Shown one piece after another: positions 39,231-45,644 of a stretch of DNA of 45,644 bases. Every line of letters begins with the position of its first letter. The stretch's first letter is position 1. This DNA is from Pseudomonas sp. GM48 (GTDB lineage: Bacteria > Pseudomonadota > Gammaproteobacteria > Pseudomonadales > Pseudomonadaceae): the NCBI RefSeq assembly GCF_000282335.1, contig NZ_AKJM01000008.1, forward strand, positions 1 through 45,644, written 5' to 3'. Below the pieces are notes generated by a model. The model had not been told where the DNA came from. It did not search any database and worked only from the letters and a program-made list of their open reading frames with translations. Both the position numbers and the translations under genes were made by a program.

Positions 39231-41105
39231 ATGTCCTTTGCTTCCCTCGGTCTCTCCGAGGCTTTAGTCCGCGCCATCGAGGCGGCGGGCTATACCGAGC
39301 CTACTCCGGTGCAACAGCGGGCCATTCCCGCCGTGTTGCAAGGTCGCGACCTGATGGTCGCGGCACAGACAGGTACTGGTAAAACCGGCGGTTTCGCCCT
39401 TCCGATCCTGGAGCGGTTGTTCCCTAACGGTCACCCGGACAAATCCCAGCGTCACGGCCCGCGTCAGCCGCGCGTGCTGGTCCTGACCCCGACCCGCGAA
39501 CTCGCCGCGCAAGTGCATGAAAGCTTCAAGGTCTATGCCCGCGACCTGAAGTTCGTCAGCGCCTGCATCTTCGGCGGTGTCGGCATGAACCCTCAGGTTC
39601 AGGCCATGTCCCGTGGCGTGGACGTGCTGGTGGCCTGCCCTGGCCGCTTGCTCGACCTCGCCGGCCAAGGCAGCGTCGACCTGTCCCACGTGGAAATCCT
39701 CGTGCTGGACGAAGCCGACCGTATGCTCGACATGGGCTTCGTCCATGACGTGAAGAAAGTCCTGGCGCGTCTGCCGGCCAAACGGCAGAACCTGCTGTTC
39801 TCGGCGACCTTCTCCAAAGACATCACCGACCTCGCCGGCAAGCTGCTGCACAACCCGGAACGCATCGAAGTCACGCCGCCGAACACCACGGTCGAGCGTA
39901 TCGAACAGCGCGTGTTCCGCCTGGCCGCCAGCCACAAGCGCTCCCTGCTGGCGCACCTGATCACCGCCGGCGCGTGGGAACAGGTGCTGGTGTTCACCCG
40001 CACCAAGCACGGCGCCAACCGTCTGGCCGAGTACCTGGACAAACACGGCCTGAGCGCCGTCGCCATCCACGGCAACAAGAGCCAGAACGCCCGCACCAAA
40101 GCCCTGGCCGATTTCAAGGCCGGTACTGTGCGCATCCTGGTCGCCACCGACATCGCCGCTCGCGGCCTGGACATCGACCAGTTGCCCCACGTGGTCAACT
40201 TCGAACTGCCAAACGTCGATGAAGATTACGTGCACCGTATCGGTCGTACCGGCCGTGCCGGTCGTTCGGGCGAGGCGATTTCGCTGGTAGCCCCGGACGA
40301 AGAAAAACTGCTGAAAAGCATCGAACGCATGACCAAACAGAAAATCGCCGACGGCGACCTGATGGGCTTCGATGCGAGCGCCGTGGAAGCCGAGAAACCT
40401 GAAGTGCGCGAGCGTCCGGACATGCGTAACCCACGCAATCCACGTGGCCCGCGCGGCGACGGTCCGAACGGCAGCGGTGGCGGTCGCAAGGACAAAGGCA
40501 AGGACAAGGGCAAGGAAAAACCGGCGGGTGAGCGCGGTGAGCGCGGTGAGCGTCCGGCCCGTCAGCAAAAACCTCGCGAAGGTACCCCGGCCCGCGAACA
40601 GCGTCAGCCAAGCCAGGCACCACGCGCAGCCGCTGATCGTGCCCCGGACGAGTTCCTGGACGACGATATCGATAACTTCGGTAACCGCGTCGACTACGTG
40701 CCGCAGCAGAAGCCGGCTCAAGGCCGTGGTCGCCGTCCGGGCGCTCCGGCACAAGGCACTGCGGCAGGTTCGGGCGCTCCCCGTTCCGGCAAACCACAAG
40801 GTCGCCAGAACGGTCCGCGCAACAGCGACGGCGCCACCACCGGCACTCCACCGGCCAAGCGCAACGGCCCACGCAGTGGCGCACCGCGCGACGGCCAGGC
40901 CCGCCGCGAAGACTCGCGCAATCGCCGCCCGGCCCGTGACGATCAACCTCGTTCGGAACCGGCCGTGCAGAACCCGCGTGGCCCGGCACCGAAGATCATG
41001 CACAAGGAGTCCAAGGCAGACCGCTTCCCGACACCTGAGCAACTGGATCAACTGCCAAGCCGCCCTCGTGGTGAGAAACCAGCGTTGCTGACCCGCAATC
41101 GCTGA
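39231..41105 (+). CDS. rhlE: DEAD-box RNA helicase RhlE, long basic tail
   Basis: ATP-dependent RNA helicase of the RhlE subfamily, linked to ribosome maturation and RNA turnover. The protein has 624 aa. The core spans about 1-380: AQTGTGKT (45-52), [12 protein letters not shown] (160-163), FSAT and [13 protein letters not shown]. The remaining 240 residues are low-complexity, rich in Arg, Gly, Pro, Ala and Lys with acidic patches ([19 protein letters not shown]), ending [13 protein letters not shown]. Such tails bind RNA and promote condensation, but this role is inferred. ATG 39231 ([15 protein letters not shown]) follows AGGA. A terminator follows immediately. Confidence 0.93.
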   Translation: MSFASLGLSEALVRAIEAAGYTEPTPVQQRAIPAVLQGRDLMVAAQTGTGKTGGFALPILERLFPNGHPDKSQRHGPRQPRVLVLTPTRELAAQVHESFKVYARDLKFVSACIFGGVGMNPQVQAMSRGVDVLVACPGRLLDLAGQGSVDLSHVEILVLDEADRMLDMGFVHDVKKVLARLPAKRQNLLFSATFSKDITDLAGKLLHNPERIEVTPPNTTVERIEQRVFRLAASHKRSLLAHLITAGAWEQVLVFTRTKHGANRLAEYLDKHGLSAVAIHGNKSQNARTKALADFKAGTVRILVATDIAARGLDIDQLPHVVNFELPNVDEDYVHRIGRTGRAGRSGEAISLVAPDEEKLLKSIERMTKQKIADGDLMGFDASAVEAEKPEVRERPDMRNPRNPRGPRGDGPNGSGGGRKDKGKDKGKEKPAGERGERGERPARQQKPREGTPAREQRQPSQAPRAAADRAPDEFLDDDIDNFGNRVDYVPQQKPAQGRGRRPGAPAQGTAAGSGAPRSGKPQGRQNGPRNSDGATTGTPPAKRNGPRSGAPRDGQARREDSRNRRPARDDQPRSEPAVQNPRGPAPKIMHKESKADRFPTPEQLDQLPSRPRGEKPALLTRNR

Positions 41106-41120
41106 GTTATCGCCACAATA

Positions 41121-41159
41121 AAAAATGCCCCGAACTGAAAGGTCCGGGGCATTTTTTTG
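41121..41159 (+). terminator. Rho-independent terminator after rhlE
   Basis: Stem AAAATGCCCCG / CGGGGCATTTT with a 12-base loop, followed by a run of Ts. The A run on the left gives a U tract on the minus strand too. Confidence 0.92.
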
Positions 41160-41174
41160 ATCAGTACAAAACCC

Positions 41175-41264
41175 TGTGGGAGCGGGCTTGCTCGCGAAAG
41201 CGGTAGTACATTCAGCATCTAAGGTAACTGACCCACCGTATTCGCGAGCAAGCCCGCTCCCACA
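41175..41264. repeat. REP doublet, common family
   Basis: Arms at 41175-41198 and 41241-41264 are reverse complements. It lies between two terminators in the convergent rhlE/yceI gap. Confidence 0.85.
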
Positions 41265-41283
41265 ATGGGTTTGTGTTCGGCAA

Positions 41284-41323
41284 TAAAAAACGCCCCGGAC
41301 CTTTCGATCAGGGGCGTTTTTTA
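41284..41323 (-). terminator. Rho-independent terminator for yceI
   Basis: Stem AAAAAACGCCCC / GGGGCGTTTTTT (12 bp) with a 14-base loop, usable from both strands. It closes the cytochrome b561-yceI unit on the minus strand. Confidence 0.9.
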
Positions 41324-41337
41324 TGTTGGCGCGAAAG

Positions 41338-41931
41338 TTACTTCGCTTTGATACCTTCAAAACTGACGTACAGATCGACGGCGTCAGACTGTGGACCCAG
41401 GTCCATCATCTTGCCGAAATCGGAACGCTTGATGCTGGTAGTGCCCTCGAAGCCTGCACGGTAGCCGCCCCATGGATCCTTGCCTTCACCCAGGAAAGTG
41501 GCCTTGATCACGACTGGCTTGGTTACGCCAGCAATCGTCAGGTCGCCGGTCACGTCGGCCGTGTCTTTGCCAGCAGCGTTTTTACCGGTGGCTTTAACGC
41601 CGGTGGACACGAACGTGGCCTTGGGGAAATCAGCCACTTTCAGGAAGTCTTTGCTGGAGATGTGCTTGTCACGTTCAGCGTTGTTGGTGAAGACGCTGGC
41701 GGGGTTCACGTTGAACTCGATCTTGCTGTCTTCAGGCTTGGCAGCGTCGAAGCTGAACTTGCCGTCCATGGTCTTGAAGGTACCGGTGATGTAGCTGTAG
41801 CCCAGGTGGCTGATCTTGAAGTTGACGAAGGCGTGCTGGCCTGTTGTGTCTACAACGTAGTCCGCAGCCATCACATTAGCGGACAGCAGGGCCGAACCGA
41901 TTGCCAGGGCGGCGAGAGTCTTTTTCAACAT
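41338..41931 (-). CDS. yceI: YceI family periplasmic protein
   Basis: Secreted lipocalin-like beta-barrel protein of the YceI family, which binds isoprenoid or polyprenyl-type ligands, 197 aa (usual about 190). A signal peptide ends at residue 22 ([12 protein letters not shown]). [25 protein letters not shown] and the C-terminal stretch [19 protein letters not shown] are family signatures. In P. aeruginosa the protein in the matching position (PA0423, PasP) was reported as a small secreted protease, but no protease motif is visible here. Ribosome site AAGGA precedes ATG 41931. It is co-transcribed with the cytochrome b561 gene, 32 bases upstream, as in E. coli yceJ-yceI. Confidence 0.92.
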   Translation of the reverse strand: MLKKTLAALAIGSALLSANVMAADYVVDTTGQHAFVNFKISHLGYSYITGTFKTMDGKFSFDAAKPEDSKIEFNVNPASVFTNNAERDKHISSKDFLKVADFPKATFVSTGVKATGKNAAGKDTADVTGDLTIAGVTKPVVIKATFLGEGKDPWGGYRAGFEGTTSIKRSDFGKMMDLGPQSDAVDLYVSFEGIKAK

Positions 41932-41963
41932 GCTTTGTTTTCCTTGGGAGTCGAGGTTGAACT

Positions 41964-42515
41964 TCAGGCTTTGCGACCCAGCATTCGCTTGAGGGTCACA
42001 TCACGGTCGATAAAGTGGTGCTTCAATGCTGCCAACGCATGGAGTACGGAAAAAATTACCAGCACCCACGCCAGGTAGAGGTGAATCGCACCGGCGTTAT
42101 CTGCCTGGTCCGGTAGTCCGGAAATCAGGGCAGGCACTTCAAACCAGTCAAACACCGGAATCCCGGCACCTTCTGCGGTGGAAATCAGGTAACCGGCAAT
42201 CATCACAGCGAACAGACAGAGATACAAAAAGGCATGGCCGAACTTGGCGCCCAGACGCGTCATGCGGCTGTAGCTGGGCAAAGTAGGTGGCGGTGGGCTG
42301 ATGAAACGCCACAACACCCTCAGCACCATGACGCCCAGCAAGATCAAACCAATGCTCTTGTGCAGATCCGGCCCGGTCTTGCGCCATGGGTCGTAATAGC
42401 CGAGGCCGACCATCCACAGCCCGAGGGCGAATAAACCGAATACGGCCAGTGCCACGCCCCAGTGCATGAAGATGCTGACCCAGCCGTAGCGGGAGGTAGA
42501 GTTACGTAGCTGCAT
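41964..42515 (-). CDS. yceJ: Cytochrome b561 (YceJ type)
   Basis: Four-helix membrane cytochrome with b-type heme, 183 aa. Histidines expected to bind heme are seen in helix regions: [51 protein letters not shown] and [15 protein letters not shown]. It probably takes electrons from quinol or serves the YceI partner; the acceptor is unknown. The gene order yceJ-yceI on one transcript is conserved in Proteobacteria. ATG 42515 follows AGGG. The upstream 265-base gap (42516-42780) is AT-rich for this genome and must hold the operon promoter; otherwise it holds only the terminator listed below. Confidence 0.9.
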   Translation of the reverse strand: MQLRNSTSRYGWVSIFMHWGVALAVFGLFALGLWMVGLGYYDPWRKTGPDLHKSIGLILLGVMVLRVLWRFISPPPPTLPSYSRMTRLGAKFGHAFLYLCLFAVMIAGYLISTAEGAGIPVFDWFEVPALISGLPDQADNAGAIHLYLAWVLVIFSVLHALAALKHHFIDRDVTLKRMLGRKA

Positions 42516-42734
42516 TGCCTAGATCCCTGTAAGTGCTGGCCCAAGACTATCGAGTTATCCATCGAATTAAAGCCGAAAATTTCGCTTTGAAATATCGAGA
42601 AATACGATCAAGAGTCTGAAATAGGCGAGTTAAGAAAAGATTAAAGGCCAATGTGTATACAAAAATGTAGCCCAACTCAATAACACTTCCTGCAGATGGT
42701 TTATTCGATTGTGAATGCGGATTTCTCCAGGCAT

Positions 42735-42767
42735 AAAAAAACGCGGCATTTACGCCGCGTTTTTTTT
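42735..42767. terminator. Rho-independent terminator (amine oxidase gene side)
   Basis: Stem ACGCGGC / GCCGCGT extended by A and T runs (14 bp in all), with a 6-base loop. It ends the amine oxidase gene on the minus strand. Confidence 0.9.
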
Positions 42768-42780
42768 GTCCCAGGGCTTA

Positions 42781-44541
42781 TTACGCCTTGGTATCCGTTG
42801 CCGGGGTCGCTGCGGGTTTGGCCGCTGGTTTCTTCACCGGCTCGGCTTTCTTGGCCGGTGTCTTGGCCGGGGCTTTTTTCGCTTCGGTCTTGGCTGCCGG
42901 TTTCGCCGGGGCTTTGGCCGGAGCCTTCTTGGCTGGCTCGGCTTTTACCGGTGCCGCAGGCTTCGGTGCTTCCACCGGTGCCGGCGCGGCGGCCGGGGCT
43001 GGCGCCGGAGCAGGCGGTGCAACAGGCTCAGGTGCCTTGACCGGTTCCGGCTTCTTCTCGTCATCCGAGCCGCCGAACAGGTTGCTGAAGAAGTTGCCCT
43101 TCTTCGCCACCACCGCGCCAGCACCCGCCGCTGCAGCAGCTGCCGGAACCACTTTCGCCGGTTCAAACGACTTGCCGGCCGCCAGGTCTTCAACCTGGCT
43201 GGCTGCACGCTGACCGGTACGCAATGCACCTTCCAGGGTGCCCGGATACAGGGTGTCAGTGTGTTCGCCGGCGAAGGTTACACGCTGGACCGGACGTTCC
43301 CACAGGCGCCAGAATTTGCTGATCTGGCCCGGACCGAAGGCCAGGTAGGCACCGCCAGTCGACGGGTCGGTGCTGTAGCGACGGATTTCATAACCGGTGA
43401 ACGAACCGCGTGCCTGTGGATAGAACGTGTGCAGGCGGATCAACACCTGATCGACCATCTGCTTGTCGCCGAACGCCTGCATCACCCGCGCGTTGTCGCC
43501 GGACAGGTTGATCACCACGTTGGCACCGCCCTTCAGGGCAGGCTCGATCCACAACATACCCAGGCCGGTGTTGCTGTAGACCTCGCCGGACATGCGCGCC
43601 TTGCTTTCCCACACCGGCGTCTTGAACTTCAGCATGATCTGGTCACGCCAGCCGTAGTTGGTGCCTTTGATCGCCGCCAGGTGCTGGGCGTCCAGCGCCG
43701 GGGTCATCTGAATCTTGTTCAGGGCGCGCAAGGGTACGGCCAGCACCACGTAGTCAGCCTGATAGCTGACGCTGTCGACTTTGACGGTCACGCCGTCCTT
43801 GTCCTGAATGATCGCCGAGACCGGGGAACTGGTCTTGATGGTCTTCAGTTGTTTGACGAAAGCCTGCGCCAGCACCGGGCTGCCACCGACCAGACGCGAA
43901 GCACGCAGGTCACGATCGGAAACGCCACGGTAAACGCGGCTCTGCTGCGCGTAATACAGCAGCGACAAGCGCGAAGGCTCGTCGTAGCGGGTACGGATCT
44001 GCTGGTTGATCAGCTGGCGCGCGGTGGCCGGCAGGTTCTGCTTGTCGAGCCAGCTCGACACGTTGACCTGATCCAGCGCGTGCAAGGTGTTGTTGGCGGC
44101 CGGGTTCTGCGGGTCATCGATCGAACGCGCCAGGTCGTCGAGGGTTTTCTCGTAACGCTTGAGCGCTTCGGCAGTGGCCGGCTCCTTGGTGGCAAGATCG
44201 GCAGCGCTGTAATACACGCCGTCGATCAGGTAGCCAGGGGTGCGCACGAATTCAGGCGCCGGCGTGGTGCTCAGCTTGAAGTTCGAAACGTACTTGTTCA
44301 GCACCGGTTGGGTCTTGTCGTTGCCGATCCACTCGCTGGTGGCCATGCCGGAACGACCGCCCAGGCTCGACTTGGCTTCCAGCAGGGTGACCTGCCAGCC
44401 CTTGTTCTGCAGCTCGTACGCGGCAGTCAGGCCCGACAGGCCGCCGCCAACCACGATCGCGGTTTTATCCTTGGCCAGCGCAGACACGCTGAACAGCCCC
44501 AACATCACCAGCGCACAGGCGCGCAGCCAACCGACAGACAT
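42781..44541 (-). CDS. Flavin amine oxidase with Ala/Pro/Lys-rich tail
   Basis: FAD-dependent amine oxidase family protein, 586 aa. A signal peptide-like N-terminus (GWLRACALVMLGLFSVSALA) precedes the dinucleotide motif VGGGLSGLTAAYEL (31-44), the ribose-binding acid (LLEAKSSLGGRSG, 53-65) and the C-terminal FAD segment FAGEHTDTLYPGTLEGALRTG. It is therefore likely periplasmic; the substrate amine is unknown. From residue 457 the last 130 residues are low-complexity: an Ala/Pro stretch, then AKKAPAKAPAKPAAK-type repeats resembling histone H1-like proteins such as AlgP. The tail is in frame and has ordinary codon use. Ribosome site GGAG precedes ATG 44541. It is divergent from bioA. Confidence 0.88.
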   Translation of the reverse strand: MSVGWLRACALVMLGLFSVSALAKDKTAIVVGGGLSGLTAAYELQNKGWQVTLLEAKSSLGGRSGMATSEWIGNDKTQPVLNKYVSNFKLSTTPAPEFVRTPGYLIDGVYYSAADLATKEPATAEALKRYEKTLDDLARSIDDPQNPAANNTLHALDQVNVSSWLDKQNLPATARQLINQQIRTRYDEPSRLSLLYYAQQSRVYRGVSDRDLRASRLVGGSPVLAQAFVKQLKTIKTSSPVSAIIQDKDGVTVKVDSVSYQADYVVLAVPLRALNKIQMTPALDAQHLAAIKGTNYGWRDQIMLKFKTPVWESKARMSGEVYSNTGLGMLWIEPALKGGANVVINLSGDNARVMQAFGDKQMVDQVLIRLHTFYPQARGSFTGYEIRRYSTDPSTGGAYLAFGPGQISKFWRLWERPVQRVTFAGEHTDTLYPGTLEGALRTGQRAASQVEDLAAGKSFEPAKVVPAAAAAAGAGAVVAKKGNFFSNLFGGSDDEKKPEPVKAPEPVAPPAPAPAPAAAPAPVEAPKPAAPVKAEPAKKAPAKAPAKPAAKTEAKKAPAKTPAKKAEPVKKPAAKPAATPATDTKA

Positions 44542-44764
44542 TCAGCGAACTCCGGAATTACACGAGGAAAACAGCAGTTTTTGCGAGCCAGACGGCCCAA
44601 GAGCCGCGAAGGATACGTTAGCCTTCAGACGCCCGCCAGCAACGTCTATCGGCCTGGACAAAGTAGCTCATTCGACACAATGGGTTGTTCCCGTGACACG
44701 CATTGCATAGGCTTGCGCGATTGTTTGTCCGCGCGTCTCACGGACCGCCTCCAGGAGAGTGAAA

Positions 44765-45644
44765 ATGGGCCTGAATAATCAGTGGATGCAACGCGATCTC
44801 GCCGTGTTGTGGCATCCCTGCACCCAGATGAAAGATCACGAACAACTGCCGCTGATCCCGATCAAGCGCGGTGAAGGCGTGTGGCTGGAAGACTTCGAGG
44901 GCAAACGCTACCTCGATGCGGTCAGTTCCTGGTGGGTCAATGTATTCGGGCACGCCAACCCGCGGATCAACCAGCGCATCAAGGACCAGGTCGATCAGCT
45001 CGAACATGTGATCCTTGCCGGCTTCAGCCATCAACCGGTGATCGAACTGTCCGAACGTCTGGTGAAGATGACGCCGGAAGGCCTGACCCGGTGTTTCTAT
45101 GCCGATAACGGCTCATCCTGCATCGAAGTCGCGCTGAAAATGAGCTTTCACTACTGGCTCAATCGCGGTCAGACGAACAAGAAACGCTTCGTCACCCTGA
45201 CCAACAGCTACCACGGCGAAACCATGGCGGCGATGTCGGTGGGCGACGTGCCGCTGTTCACCGAGACCTACAAAGCGCTGTTGATGGACACCATCAAGGT
45301 GCCGAGCCCGGACTGCTACCTGCGTCCCGAGGGCATGAGCTGGGAAGAGCATTCGCGCAACATGTTTGCAGCCATGGAACAGACCCTGGCCGAGAACCAT
45401 GACAGCGTCGCCGCCGTGATTGTCGAGCCGCTGATCCAGGGTGCTGGCGGCATGCGCATGTATCACCCGGTGTACCTCAAGTTGCTGCGTGAAGCCTGCG
45501 ACCGCTACGGCGTGCACCTGATCCACGACGAAATCGCCGTCGGCTTCGGCCGCACCGGGACGATGTTCGCCTGCGAACAGGCCGGTATCCGCCCGGACTT
45601 CCTGTGCCTGTCCAAAGCCCTGACCGGCGGTTACCTGCCGTTGG
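44765..45644 (+). CDS. bioA: BioA, adenosylmethionine-8-amino-7-oxononanoate aminotransferase (partial)
   Basis: PLP enzyme of biotin synthesis that uses S-adenosylmethionine as amino donor to make 7,8-diaminopelargonate. The first 293 codons are inside the window. The start ([26 protein letters not shown]) is at ATG 44765, with GGAG 8 bases upstream. [63 protein letters not shown] and SKALTGG with PLP-binding Lys284 are class III aminotransferase motifs matching BioA. The gene continues past the right edge. The 223-base gap with the divergent amine oxidase gene holds no other feature I can support. Confidence 0.96.
   Translation, partial: MGLNNQWMQRDLAVLWHPCTQMKDHEQLPLIPIKRGEGVWLEDFEGKRYLDAVSSWWVNVFGHANPRINQRIKDQVDQLEHVILAGFSHQPVIELSERLVKMTPEGLTRCFYADNGSSCIEVALKMSFHYWLNRGQTNKKRFVTLTNSYHGETMAAMSVGDVPLFTETYKALLMDTIKVPSPDCYLRPEGMSWEEHSRNMFAAMEQTLAENHDSVAAVIVEPLIQGAGGMRMYHPVYLKLLREACDRYGVHLIHDEIAVGFGRTGTMFACEQAGIRPDFLCLSKALTGGYLPL

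Noticed and set aside
39264..41360. A 698-residue open frame opposite rhlE
   Set aside because: Antisense of the biased rhlE coding sequence and the downstream repeat; no recognisable domain or start signal.
42715..44778. A 687-residue open frame opposite the amine oxidase gene
   Set aside because: Antisense shadow; it runs through the terminator and the divergent promoter region into bioA.

Overview
The window looks like a chromosomal segment of a fluorescent-group Pseudomonas. Protein sequences are Pseudomonas-like throughout, coding DNA is GC-rich, and most intergenic gaps carry paired, inverted REP-type repeats whose commonest arm begins TGTGGGAGCGGGCTTGCTCG. The gene order bioA - amine oxidase - cytochrome b561 - YceI - rhlE ... 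metF - ahcY ... metK - ArsR/methyltransferase - tktA - epd - pgk - fba resembles what I recall of P. aeruginosa PAO1, with different genes inserted. No tRNA, rRNA, CRISPR array, prophage or transposase was found.

Layout. 1-8 kb: betA (choline oxidation), a translationally coupled TldD-like/TldE-like peptidase pair, an MdtD-like exporter and dbpA. 8-16.5 kb: a YhiN-type flavoprotein, a YccS-type membrane protein, a solute-binding protein, ElaA acetyltransferase, a small winged-helix protein, a YgjP-like metallopeptidase, and a REC-PAS-GGDEF-EAL c-di-GMP protein. 16.6-17.5 kb: a PL7 alginate lyase without a signal peptide, behind a good sigma70 promoter and a 28-bp palindrome. 17.6-24.1 kb, minus strand: the central-carbon cluster tktA-epd-pgk-(two lipoprotein genes)-fba. 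24.2-26.6 kb: an ArsR-methyltransferase fusion gene followed 18 bp later by metK, with another 28-bp palindrome upstream. 26.8-35.3 kb: ligB, a DUF1090 protein, a lipoprotein cytochrome c', mltA, a MAPEG protein, an EamA permease, an MFS exporter, an FNT-family channel and an acyl-CoA thioesterase. 35.4-38 kb: ahcY under an SAH riboswitch, then metF. 38.2-45.6 kb: a second solute-binding protein, rhlE behind a long leader, yceI with a cytochrome b561 gene, a flavin amine oxidase with a lysine-rich tail, and the first 293 codons of bioA.

The clearest theme is the S-adenosylmethionine cycle. metK makes SAM, ahcY removes SAH, metF supplies methyl-THF for methionine synthesis, and bioA uses SAM as amino donor. 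The locus has two candidate SAH/SAM-linked controls: an RNA one (SAH riboswitch at ahcY) and a protein one (ArsR-methyltransferase with a palindromic operator at metK). The second theme is a c-di-GMP protein divergent from an alginate lyase. Most other genes are conserved housekeeping or accessory functions. The most novel signals are regulatory: the two palindromes, the structured leaders of rhlE and mltA, an inverted repeat ending on the dbpA start codon, and REP elements that divide gene clusters and in one case supply a stop codon.
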